A DNA stretch of 64,000 bases from Colletes latitarsis. Taxonomy: Eukaryota; Arthropoda; Insecta; Hymenoptera; Colletidae. Below, one piece after another: positions 12,601 to 24,298 of this stretch (position 1 is the first letter of the stretch; each line of letters opens with the position of its first letter). Position numbers and translations under genes: made by a program. Under the pieces are notes generated by a model. That model searched no databases and was not told the origin of the DNA. It saw only the letters and a program-made list of their open reading frames with translations. The stretch covers positions 7,564,001 through 7,628,000 of the forward strand of contig NW_027488365.1 in NCBI RefSeq assembly GCF_051014445.1, given 5' to 3'.

Positions 12601-13498
12601 ATATTTTTGAGGATAACGCATGTTAGGTCTAGGTTAGGCCGAGGATTTTCACTCATCAGGCTCATACTTTCGCATATTTCTTATACTTCATGGATAGATC
12701 CTGGGCCATTTTCTGGTTTGGATCACATAGTAATGTGGTACCACACTGAAACAGTCGATTAAACCAGGTTTCGATCAATATTTTTGAGGATAACGCATGT
12801 TAGGTCTAGGTTAGGCCTGGGATTTTCACTCATCAGACTCATACTTACGCATTCTTCACATACTTGTTGAACTGATCCTGGGTTTTTTCTGGTTTGGTTC
12901 ACGTAGTAATCTGGTACCACACTGAAACAGTCCATTAAACCTGGTTTCGCTCAATATTTTAGAAGATAACGCATGTTAGGTATAGGTTTGGCCTGGGATT
13001 TGCCCTCATCAGGGTCATACTTTCGCAGTTTTAACATGCATGTTGACCTGATCGAGGGTTTTTTCTGCTTTGGATCATGTAGTAAAGTGGTACCACACTA
13101 AAACAGTCAATTAAACCTGGTTTCGATCAATATTTTAGAGGATTACGCATGTTAGGTCTACGCTAGGCCTGGGATTTACACTCATCAGACTCATACTTTC
13201 GCATTCTTCACATACTTGTTGAACGGATCTTGGGTTTTTTCTGGTGTGGATCACGTAGTAATGTGGTACCACACTGAAACAATCAATTAAACCTGGTCTT
13301 GATAAATATTTTAGAGGATAACGCATGTTAGGTCTGGGTTAGGTCTAGTATTTGCCCTCATCAGGCTCATACTTTCGCATATTTCTCATACTTCATGGCT
13401 GGATCCTGGGCTGTTTCAGGATTGTATCACGTAGTAACGTGGTACCACGCTGAAAGAGTCAATTAAACCTGGTTTCGATCAATATTTTAGAGGATAAC
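9623..13498 (+). repeat. 24-monomer higher-order repeat, copy 2 (3,876 bp, 22 monomers)
   Basis: This copy is two monomers shorter than copy 3. First, the two monomers at 8039-8391 of copy 1 are replaced by one at about 12269-12444, itself a near copy of the monomer 530 bp downstream. Second, the equivalent of 9097-9272 of copy 1 is missing; the junction is at about 13145, where GAGGATTACGCA runs straight into TGTTAGGTCTACGCTAGG. Both losses are whole monomers in register, as expected of unequal exchange. Confidence 0.88.
12203..12417 (+). repeat. Copied monomer inside 24-mer HOR copy 2
   Basis: This stretch appears identical to about 12733-12947, 530 bp (three monomers) downstream, including the diagnostic CATACTTACGCATTC and GTAATCTGG. 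In HOR copies 1 and 3 this place holds two different monomers with GTCTACGCTAGG and TTTCGCTGTTCTGAC. A local exchange or conversion event within copy 2 is the simplest explanation. Confidence 0.75.
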
Positions 13499-16400
13499 GC
13501 AAGTTAGGTCTGGGATAGGTCAGGGATTCGCCCTCATCAGGCTCATACTTTCGCGTTTTTCACATACTTGTTGAACTGATCCTGGGTTTTTTCTGGTTTG
13601 GATCACGTAGTAATGTGGTACCACACAGAAACAGTCGATTAAACCCGGCATCGATCAATATTTTAGAGGACAACGCAAGTTAAGTCTGGGATAGGTCTGG
13701 GATTTGACCTCATCAGACTCATACTTTCGCACACTTCCCATACTCGTTGAACAGATCCTGGGTTATTTTCTGGTTTGGATCACATAGTAATGTGGTACCA
13801 CACTGAAACAGTAGATTAAACCAGGTTTCGATCAATATTTTAGAGAATAACTCATGTTAGATCTAGGTTAGGCCTGGGATTTTCACTCATCAGACTCATA
13901 CTTTCACATTCTTCACGTACTTGTTGAACGGATCCTGGGTTTTTTCTGGTTTGGATCACGTAGTAATGTGGGACCACACTGAAACAGTCAATTAAACCTG
14001 GTTTCGGTCAATATTTTAGAGAATAATTCATGTTAGGTCTAGGTTAGGTCTGGGATTTGCTCTCAGCAGGCTCATTCTTTCGCATATCTCTCATACTTGA
14101 TGGCTAGATCCTGGGCTTTTTCTGGATTGCATCACGTAGTAATGAAGTACAACACTGAAACAGTCAATTAAACCTGGTTTCCATCAATATCTTAGAGGAC
14201 AACGCAAGTTAGGTCTGGGATAGGTCTGGGATTTGCCCTCATCAGGGTCATACTTTCGCAGTTCTAACATACATGTTGACCTGATCGAGTGTTTTTTCTG
14301 CTTTGGATCACGTAGTAAAGTGGTACCACACTGAAACAGTCCATTAAACCTGGTTTGGATCAATATTTTAGAGGATAACGCATGTTAGGTCTAGGTTAGG
14401 TCCGGGATTTTCACTCATCAGACTCATACTTTCGCATTCTTCACATACTTGTTGAACGGATCCTGGGTTTTTTCTGGTTTCGATCACGTAGTAATGTGGG
14501 ACCACACCGAAACAATCAATTAAACCTGGTCTTGATAAATATTTTAGAGGATAACGCATGTCAGGTCTGGGATAAGTCTGGGATTTGACCTCATCAGGGT
14601 CATACTTTCGCAGTTTTAACATGCATGGTGACCTGATCGAGGGTTTTTTCTGCTTTGGATCACGTAGTAAAGTGGTACCACAACTAAAACAGTCAATTAA
14701 ACCTGGTTTCGATCATTATTGTAGAGGATAACGCAAGTCAGGTCTGGGATAGGTCTGGGATTAGCCCTCATCAGACTCATACTTTCGCATTCTTCAGATA
14801 CTTGTTGAACGGATCCTGGGTTTTTTCTGGTTTGGATCACGTAGTAATGTGGGACCACACTGAAACAATCAATTAAACCTGGTCATGATAAATATTTTAG
14901 AGGATAACGCATGTTAGGTCTGGGTTAGGTCTAGGATTTGCCCTCGTCAGGCTCATACTTTCGCATATTTCTCATACTTCATGGCTAGATCCTGGGCTAT
15001 TTCTGGATTGGATCACGTAGTAATGTGGTACCACACTGAAACAGTCAACTAAACCTGGTTTTGATCAATATTTTAGAGAATAATTCATGTTATGTCTAGG
15101 TTAGGTCTGGGATTTGCCACATCAGGGTCATACTTTCGCATTTTTCACATACTTGTTGAACAGATCCTGGGTTTTTTCTGGTTTGGATCGCGCAATAATG
15201 TGGTACCACACAGAAGCAGCCCACTGAACCTGGTTTCGATCAATATTTTAGAGGATAACGAAAGTTATGTCTAGGTTAGGCCTGGGATTTGCCCTCATCA
15301 GACTAATACTTTCGCGTTTTTCACTTACTTGTTGAACTGATCCTGGGTTTTTTCTGGTTTGGATCACGTAGCAATGTGGTACCACACTGAAACAGTCAAT
15401 TAAACCTGGTCTTGATAAATATTTTAGAGGATAACGCATGTTAGGTCTGGGATAGGTCTAGGATTTGCCCTCATCAGACTCATACTTTCGCACACTTCAC
15501 ACACTCGTTGAACAGATCCTGGGTTATTTTCTGGTTTGGATCACATAGTAATGTGGTACCACACTGAAACAGTCGATTAAACCCGGTTTCGATCAATATT
15601 TTTGAGGATAACGCATGTTAGGTCTAGGTTAGGCCTGGGACTTTCACTCATCAGACTCATTCTTTCGCATTCTTCACATACTTGTTGAACGGATCCTGGG
15701 ATTTTTCTGGTTTGGTTCACGTAGTAATGTGGTACCACACTGAAACAGTCCATTAAACCTGGTTTCGCTCTATATTTTAGAAGACAACGCATGTTAGGTC
15801 TAGGTTAGGCCTGGGATTTGCCCTCATCAGGGTCATACTTTCGCAGTTTTAACATGCATGTTGACCTGATCGAGGGTTTTTTCTGCTTTGGATCACGTAG
15901 TAAAGTGGTACCACACTAAAACAGTCAATTAAACCTTGTTTCGATCAATATTTTAGAGGATAACGCAAGTTAGGTCTGGGATAGGTCTAGGATTTGCCCT
16001 CATCAGGCTCATTCTTTCGCATATTTCTCATACTTGATGGCTAGATCCTGGGCTTTTTCTGGATTGCATCACCTAGTATTGTGGTACCACACTGAAACAG
16101 TCGATTAAACCAGGTTTCGATCAATATTTTTGAGGATAACGCATGTTAGGTCTACGCTAGGCCTGGGATTTTCACTCATCAGACTCATACTTTCGCATTC
16201 TTCACATACTTGTTGAGCGGATCTTGGGTTTTTTCTGGCGTGGATCACGTAGTAATGTGGTACCACGCTGAAACAATCAATTAAACCTGGTCTTGATAAA
16301 TATTTTAGAGGATAACGCATGTTAGGTCTGGGTTAGGTCTAGGATTTGCCCTCATCAGGCTCATACTTTCGCTGTTCTGACATACATGTTGACCTGTTCG

Positions 16401-17726
16401 AGGGTTTTTTCTGCTTTGTATCACGTAGTAAAGTGGTACTACACTGAAACAGTCCACTAAACCTGGTTTGGATCAATATTTTAGTGGATAATGCATGTTA
16501 GGTCTAGGTTAGCCCTGAGATTTTCGCTCATGAGACTCATACTTTCGCATTCTTCAGATACTTGTTGAACGGATCCTGGGTTTTTTTCTGGTTTGGATCA
16601 CGTAGTAGTGTGGTACCACACTGAAACTGTCCATTAAACCTGGTTTCGATCAATATTTTTGAGGATAACGCATGTTAGGTCTAGGTTAGGCCGAGGATTT
16701 TCACTCATCAGGCTCATACTTTCGCATATTTCTTATACTTCATGGATAGATCCTGGGCCATTTTCTGGTTTGGATCACATAGTAATGTGGTACCACACTG
16801 AAACAGTCGATTAAACCAGGTTTCGATCAATATTTTTGAGGATAACGCATGTTAGGTCTAGGTTAGGCCTGGGATTTTCACTCATCAGACTCATACTTAC
16901 GCATTCTTCACATACTTGTTGAACTGATCCTGGGTTTTTTCTGGTTTGGTTCACGTAGTAATCTGGTACCACACTGAAACAGTCCATTAAACCTGGTTTC
17001 GCTCAATATTTTAGAAGATAACGCATGTTAGGTATAGGTTTGGCCTGGGATTTGCCCTCATCAGGGTCATACTTTCGCAGTTTTAACATGCATGTTGACC
17101 TGATCGAGGGTTTTTTCTGCTTTGGATCATGTAGTAAAGTGGTACCACACTAAAACAGTCAATTAAACCTGGTTTCGATCAATATTTTAGAGGATTACGC
17201 AAGTTAGGTCTGGGATAGGTCTAGGATTTGCCCTCATCAGGGTGATTCTTTCGCATATTTCTCATACTTGATGGCTAGATCCTGGGCTTTTTCTGGATTG
17301 CATCACGTAGTATTGTGGTACCACACTGAAACAGTCGATTAAACCAGGTTTCGATCAATATTTTTGAGGATAACGCATGTTAGGTCTACGCTAGGCCTGG
17401 GATTTACACTCATCAGACTCATACTTTCGCATTCTTCACATACTTGTTGAACGGATCTTGGGTTTTTTCTGGTGTGGATCACGTAGTAATGTGGTACCAC
17501 ACTGAAACAATCAATTAAACCTGGTCTTGATAAATATTTTAGAGGATAACGCATGTTAGGTCTGAGTTAGGTCTAGTATTTGCCCTCATCAGGCTCATAC
17601 TTTCGCATATTTCTCATACTTCATGGCTGGATCCTGGGCTGTTTCAGGATTGTATCACGTAGTAACGTGGTACCACGCTGAAAGAGTCAATTAAACCTGG
17701 TTTCGATCAATATTTTAGAGGATAAC
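13499..17726 (+). repeat. 24-monomer higher-order repeat, copy 3 (4,228 bp, full length)
   Basis: This is the only copy with all 24 monomers (24 x about 176.2). Most of it matches copy 2 at an offset of 3,876 bp. Segments missing from copy 2 match copy 1 at 8,104 bp. The match to the family ends just after 17727, where GGATAGGTCAGGG is replaced by GGATAGCCCTGAG. Confidence 0.9.
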
Positions 17727-18082
17727 GCAAGTTAGGTCTGGGATAGCCCTGAGATTTTCGCTCATCAGACTCATACTTTCGCATTCTTCAGATACTTGTT
17801 GAACGGATCCTGTGTTTTTTCTGGTATGGTTCACGTAGTAATGTGGTACCACACTGAAACAGCCCACTGAACCTGGTTTGGATCAATATTTTAGAGGATA
17901 ATGCATGTTAGGTCTAGGTTAGCCCTGAGATTTTCGCTCATCAGACTCATACTTTCGCATTCTTCAGATACTTGTTGAACGGAACCTGGGTTTTTTCTGG
18001 AATGGTTCACGTAGTAATGTGGTACCACACTGAAACAATCAATTAAACCAGGTCTTGATAAATATTTTAGATGATAACGCAT

Positions 18083-18309
18083 GTTAGGTCTAGGTTAGGC
18101 CTGGGATTTGCCCTCATCAGGGTCATACTTTCGCAGTTCTAACATACATGTTGACCTGATCGAGGGTTTTTTCTGCTTTGTATCACGTAGTAAAGTGGTA
18201 TCACAGTGAAACAGTCCACTAAACCTGGTTTGGATCAATATTTTAGAGGATAACGCATGTTAGGTCTAGGTTAGCCCTGAGATTTTCGCTCATCAGACTC
18301 ATACTTTCG
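18083..18309 (+). repeat. Marker segment repeated five monomers away
   Basis: The segment includes the rare GTGGTATCACAGTGAAACAG variant. It recurs at 18963-19189 and again near 48818-49044, an offset of 30,735 bp. The shared rare variant ties this part of the second domain to the region at 48.6-49.0 kb. Confidence 0.75.
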
Positions 18310-21300
18310 CATTTTTCACATACTTGTTGAACAGATCCTGGGTTTTTTCTGGTTTGGATCGCGCAGTAATGTGGTACCACACTGAAACAGCCCACTGAAC
18401 CTGGTTTGGATCAATATTTTTGAGGATAACGCATGTTAGGTCTAGGTTAGGCCTGGGATTTGCCCTCATCAGGCTCATACCTTCGCATATTTCTTATACT
18501 TCATGGATAGATCCTGGGCTATTTCTGGATTGGATCACATAGTAATGTGGTACCACACTGAAACAGTCGATTAAACCAGGTTTCGATCAATATTTTTGAG
18601 GATAACGCATGTTAGGTCTAGGTTAGGCCTGGGATTTTCACTCATCAGACTCATTCTTTCGCATTCTTCACATACTTGTTGAACGAATCCTGGGGTTTTA
18701 CTGGATTGGATCACGTAGTAATGTGTTACCACACTGAAACAGTCAATTAAACCTGGTTTCGATCAATATTTTAGAGAATAATTCATGTTAGGTCTAGGTT
18801 AGGTCTGGGATTTGCTCTCATCAGGCTCATTCTTCCGCGTATTTCTCATACTTGATGGCTAGATCCTGGGCTTTTTCTGGATTGCATCACGTAGTAATGA
18901 AGTACAACACTGAAACAGTCAATTAAACCTGGTTTCGATCAATATTTTAGAGAATAATTCATGTAAGGTCTAGGTTAGGCCTGGGATTTGCCCTCATCAG
19001 GGTCATACTTTCGCAGTTCTAACATACATGTTGACCTGATCGAGGGTTTTTTCTGCTTTGTATCACGTAGTAAAGTGGTATCACAGTGAAACAGTCCACT
19101 AAACCTGGTTTGGATCAATATTTTAGAGGATAACGCATGTTAGGTCTAGGTTAGCCCTGAGATTTTCGCTCATCAGACTCATACTTTCGCATTCTTCAGA
19201 TACTTGTTGAACGGATCCTGGGTTTTTTCTGGATTGCATCACGTAGTAATGAAGTACAACACTGAAGCAGTCAATTAAACCTGGTTTCCATCAATATTTT
19301 AGAGGACAACGCATGTTAGGTCTAGGTTAGGCCTGGGATTTGCCCTCATCAGGGTCATACTTTCGCAGTTTTAACATGCATGTTGGCCTGATCGAGGGTT
19401 TTTTCTGCTTTGGATCACGTAGTAAAGTGGTACCACACAAAAACGGTCAATTAAACCTGGTTTCGATCAATATTTTAGAGGATAACGCAAGTTAGGTCTG
19501 GGACAGGTCTAGGGTTTGCCCTCATCAGGCTCATTCTTTCGCATATTTCTCATACTTGATGGCTAGATCCTGGGCTTTTTCTGGATTGCATCACGTAGTA
19601 TTGTGGTACCACACTGAAACAGTCGATTAAACCTGGTTTCGCTCAATATTTTAGAAGATAACGCATGTTAGGTCTAGGTTAGGCCTGGGATTTGCCCTCA
19701 TCAGGGTCATACTTTCGCAGTTTTAACATGCATGTTGACCTGATCGAGGGTTTTTTCTGCTTTGGATCACGTAGTAAAGTGGTACCACACTAAAACGGTC
19801 AATTAAACCTGGTTTCCATCAATATCTTAGAGGACAGTGCAAGTTAGGTCTGGGGTAGGTCTGGGATTTGCCCACATCAGGCTCATACTTTCGCGTTTTT
19901 CACATACTTGTTGAACAGATCCTGGGTTTTTTCTGGTTTGGATCACGTAGTAATGTGGTACCACACTGAAACAGTCAATTAAACCTGGTTTTGATGAATA
20001 TTTTAGAGAATAATTCATGTTAGGTCTAGGTTAGGCCTGGGATTTGCTCTCATCAGGCTCATTCTTTCGCATATTTCTCATACTAGATGGCTAGATCCTG
20101 GGCATTTTCTGGATTGCATCACGTAGTAATGAAGTACAACACTGAAACACTCAATTAAACCTGGTTTCGATCAATATTATTGAGGATAACGCATGTTAGG
20201 TCCAGGTTAGGCCTGGGATTTTCACTCATCAGACTCATACTTTCGCATTCTTCACATACTTGTTGAACGGATCTTGGGTTTTTTCTGGTGTGGATCACGT
20301 AGTAATGTGGTACCACACTGAAACAATCAATTAAACCTGATCTCGATAAATATTTTAGAGGATAACGCATGTTAGGTCTGGGTTAGGTCTAGGATTTGCC
20401 CTCATCAGGCGCATACTTTCGCATATTTCTCATACTTCATGGCTGGATCCTGGGCTATTTCTGGATTGGAGCACGTAGTAATGTGGTACCACACTGAAAC
20501 AGTCCATTAAACCTGGTATGGATCAATATTTTTGAGGATAACGCATGTTAGGTGTAGGTTAGGCCGGGGATTTTCACTCATCAGACTCATACCTTCGCAT
20601 TCTTCTCATACTTGTTGAACGGATCCTGGGTTTTTACTGGTTTGGATCACGTAGTAATGTGGTACCATACTGAAACATTCAATTAAACCTGGTCTTGATA
20701 AATATTTTAGAGAATAATTCATGTTAGGTCTAGGTAAGGTCAGGGATTTGCTCTCATCAGGCTCATTCTTTCGCATATTTCTCATACTTGATGGCTAGAT
20801 CCTGGGCTTTTTTTGGATTGCATCACGTAGTAATGATGTACAACACCGAAGCAGTCAATTAAACCTGGTTTCCATCAATATTTTAGAGAGTAATTCATGT
20901 TAGGTCTAGGTTCGGTCAGGGATTTGCTCTCATCAGGCTCATTCTATCGCATATTTCTCATACTTGATGGCTAGATCCTGGGCTTTTTTTGGATTGCATC
21001 ACGTAGTAATGAAGTTCAACACTGAAACTGTCAATTAAACCTGGTTTCCATCAATATTTTAGAGGACAACGCATGTCAGGTCTAGGTTAGGTCTGGGATT
21101 TGCTCTCATCAGGGTCATACTGTCGCATTCTTCTCATACTTGTTGAACGGATCCTGGCTTTTTTCTGGTTTGGTTCACGTAGTAATGTGGTACCACACTG
21201 GAACATTCAATTAAACCTGGCCTTGATAAATATTTTAGAGGATAACGCATGTTAGGTTTGGGTTAGGTCTAGGATTTGACCTCATCAGACTCATACTTTC

Positions 21301-21639
21301 GCACACTTCACATACTTGTTGAACAGATCCTGGGTTTTTTCTGGTTTGGATCACGTAGTAGTGTGGTACCACACTGAAACAGTCCATTAAACCTGGTTGC
21401 GATCAATATTTTACAGGATAACGCACGTTAGGTCTGGGTTAGGTCTAGGATTTGCCCTGATCAGGCTCATACTTTCGCGTTTTTCTCATACTTGTTGAAC
21501 AGATCCCGGGTTTTTTCTGGATTGGGTCACGTAGTAGTGTGGTACCACACTGAAACAGTCGATTAAACCTGGTTTCGATCAATATTTTTGAGGATAACGC
21601 ATGTTACGTCTGGGTTAGGTCTAGGATTTCCCTCATCAG

Positions 21640-21990
21640 GCTCATTCTTTCGCATATTTCTCAAACTTGATGGCTAGATCCTGGGCTTTTTCTGGATTGC
21701 ATCACGTAGTAATGTGGGACCACACTGAAACAGTCAATTAAACCTGTTTTCGATCAATATATTAGAGAATAATTCAAGTTAGGTCTAGGTTAGGTCTGGG
21801 ATTTGCTCTCATTAGGCTCATTCTTTCGCATATTTCTCATACTTGATGGCTAGATCCTGCGCTTTTTCTGGATTGCATCACGTAGTAATGTGGGACCACA
21901 CTGAAACAGTCAATTAAACCTGGTTTCGATCAATATATTAGAGAATAATTCAAGTTAGGTCTAGGTTAGGTCTGGGATTTGCTCTCATCA
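21640..21990 (+). repeat. Single-monomer tandem duplication
   Basis: Two adjacent monomers share the unusual AATATATTAGAGAATAATTC and a GTGGGACCAC core following a GGATTGCATCACG subtype. They differ at only a few bases (for example CTGTTTTCG against CTGGTTTCG, and CTCATTAGG against CTCATCAGG). This is a local one-unit expansion. Confidence 0.75.
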
Positions 21991-24180
21991 GGCTCATTCT
22001 TTCGCATATTTCTCATACTTGATGGCTAGATCCTGGGCTATTTCTGGATTGTATCACGTAGTAATGTGGTACCACACAGAAACAGTCAATTAAACCTGGT
22101 TTCGATCAATATTTTAGTGGATAACGCAAGTTAGGTCTGGGATAGGTCTGGGATTTGCCCTCATCAGGCTGATACTTTCGCGTTTTTCACATACTTCTTG
22201 AACAGATCCTGGGTTTTTTCTGGTTTGGGTCACGTAATAGTGTGGTACCACACTGAAACAGTCGATTAAACGTGGTTTCGATCAATATTTTTGAGGATAA
22301 CGCATGTTAGGTCTAGGTTAGGCCGGGGATTTTCACTCATCAGACTCATACTTTCGCATTCTTCACATACTTGTTGAACGGATCCTGGGTTTTTGCTGGT
22401 TTGGATCACGTAGAAATGTGGTACCACACTGAAACATTCAATTAAACCTGGTCTTGATAAATATTTTAGTGGATAACGCATGTTAGGTCTGGGTTAGGTC
22501 TAGGATTTCCCTCATCAGGCTCATTCTTTCGCATATTTCTCATACTTCATGGCTGGATCCTGGGCTATTTCTGGATTGGATCACGTAGTAATGTGGTACC
22601 ACACTGAAACAGTCAATTAAACCTGGTTTTGATGAATATTTTAGAGAATAATTCATGTTAGGTCTAGGTTAGGCCGGGAATTTGCTCTCATCAGTCTCAT
22701 TCTTTCGCATATTTCTCATACTAGATGGCTAGATCCTCGGCTTTTTCTGGATTGCATCACGTAGTAATGAAGTACAACACTGAAACACTCAATTAAACCT
22801 GGTTTCGATCAATATTATTGAGGATAACGCATGTTAGGTCCAGGTTAGGCCTGGGATTTTCAATCATCAGACTCATACTTTCGCATTCTTCACATACTTG
22901 TTGAACGGATCTTGGGTTTTTCCTGGTGTGGATCACGTAGTAATGTGGTACCACACTGAAACAGTCCATTAAACCTGGTATGGATCAATATTTTTGAGGA
23001 TAACGCATGTTAGGTCTAGGTTAGGCCGGGGATTTTTACTCATCAGACTCATACTTTCGCATTCTTCACATACTTGTTGAACGGATCCTGGGTTTTTACT
23101 GGTTTGGATCACGTAGTAATGTGGTACCACACTGAAACATTCGATTAAACCTGGTCTTGATAAATATTTTAGAGAATAATTCATGTTAGGTCTTGGTAAG
23201 GTCAGGGATTTGCTCTATTCAGGCTCATTCTTTCGCATATTTCTCATACTTGATGGCTAGATCCTGGGCTTTTTTTGGATTGCATCACGTAGTAATGATG
23301 TACAACACTGAAGCAGTCAATTAAACCTGGTTTCCATCAATATTTTAGAGAATAATTCATGTTAGGTCTAGGTTATGTCAGGGATTTGCTCTCATCAGGC
23401 TCATTCTTTCGCATATTTCTCATACTTGATGGCTAGATCCTGGGCTTTTTTTGGATTGCATCACGTAGTAATGAAGTTCAACACTGAAACTGTCAATTAA
23501 ACCTGGTTTCCATCAATATTTTAGAGGACAACGCATGTCAGGTCTAGGTTAGGTCTGGGATTTGCTCTCATCAGGGTCATACTGTCGCAGTTTAAACTTA
23601 CTTGTTGAACGGATCCTGGGTTTTTTCTGGTTTGGTTCACGTAGTAATGTGGTACCACACTGAAACAGTCAATTAAACCTGGTTGCGATCAATATTTTAC
23701 AGGATAACGCATGTTAGGTCTGGGTTAGGTCTAGGATTTGCCCTCATCAGGCTCATACTTTCGCATTCTTCACATACTTGTTGAACGGATCCTGGGTTTT
23801 CTCTGGTTTGGATCACGAAGTAATGTGGGACCACACTGAAACAATCAATTAAACCTGGTCTTGATAAATATTTTAGAGGATAACGCATGTTAGGTCTGGG
23901 ATAGGTCTGGGATTTGCCCTCATCAGGCTCATACTTTCGCGTTTTTCACATACTTGTTGAACAGATCCCGGGTTTTTTCTGGATTGCGTCACGTAGTAAT
24001 GTGGTACCACTCTGAAACAGTCGATTAAACCAGGTTTCGATCAATATTTTTGAGGATAGCGCATGTTAGGTCTAGGTTAGGCCTGGGATTTTCACTCATC
24101 ATACTCATACTTTCGCATTCTTCTCATACTTGTTGGACGGATCCTGGGTTTTTTCTGGTTTGGATCACGTAGTAATGTGG

Positions 24181-24260
24181 GACCACACAGGAGTAATCAA
24201 TTAATTCTGGTCTTGATAAATATTTTAGAGGATAACGCATTTTTAGGTCTAGGTTAGGTC
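24181..24260 (+). repeat. Diverged monomer end with ACAGGAGTAATC variant
   Basis: Here the usual CACTGAAACAATC is replaced by CACAGGAGTAATC, and GCATGTTAGG by GCATTTTTAGG. The same changes recur near 57722-57800 and 62297-62375, so this is an inherited variant and a useful family marker, not a sequencing error. Confidence 0.75.
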
Positions 24261-24282
24261 TAGGATTTGCCCTCGTCAGGTT

Positions 24283-24298
24283 CATACTTCAGATATTT
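24283..24298 (+). repeat. Short-form monomer, TTTCGC lost
   Basis: The usual CTCATACTTTCGCATATTTC reads TTCATACTTCAGATATTTC here, with a small deletion that removes the otherwise very conserved TTTCGC and its CpG. The same form is near 25166, 55010, 55540, 57826, 58528, 62400 and 63105. It is confined to the second satellite domain. Confidence 0.75.
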
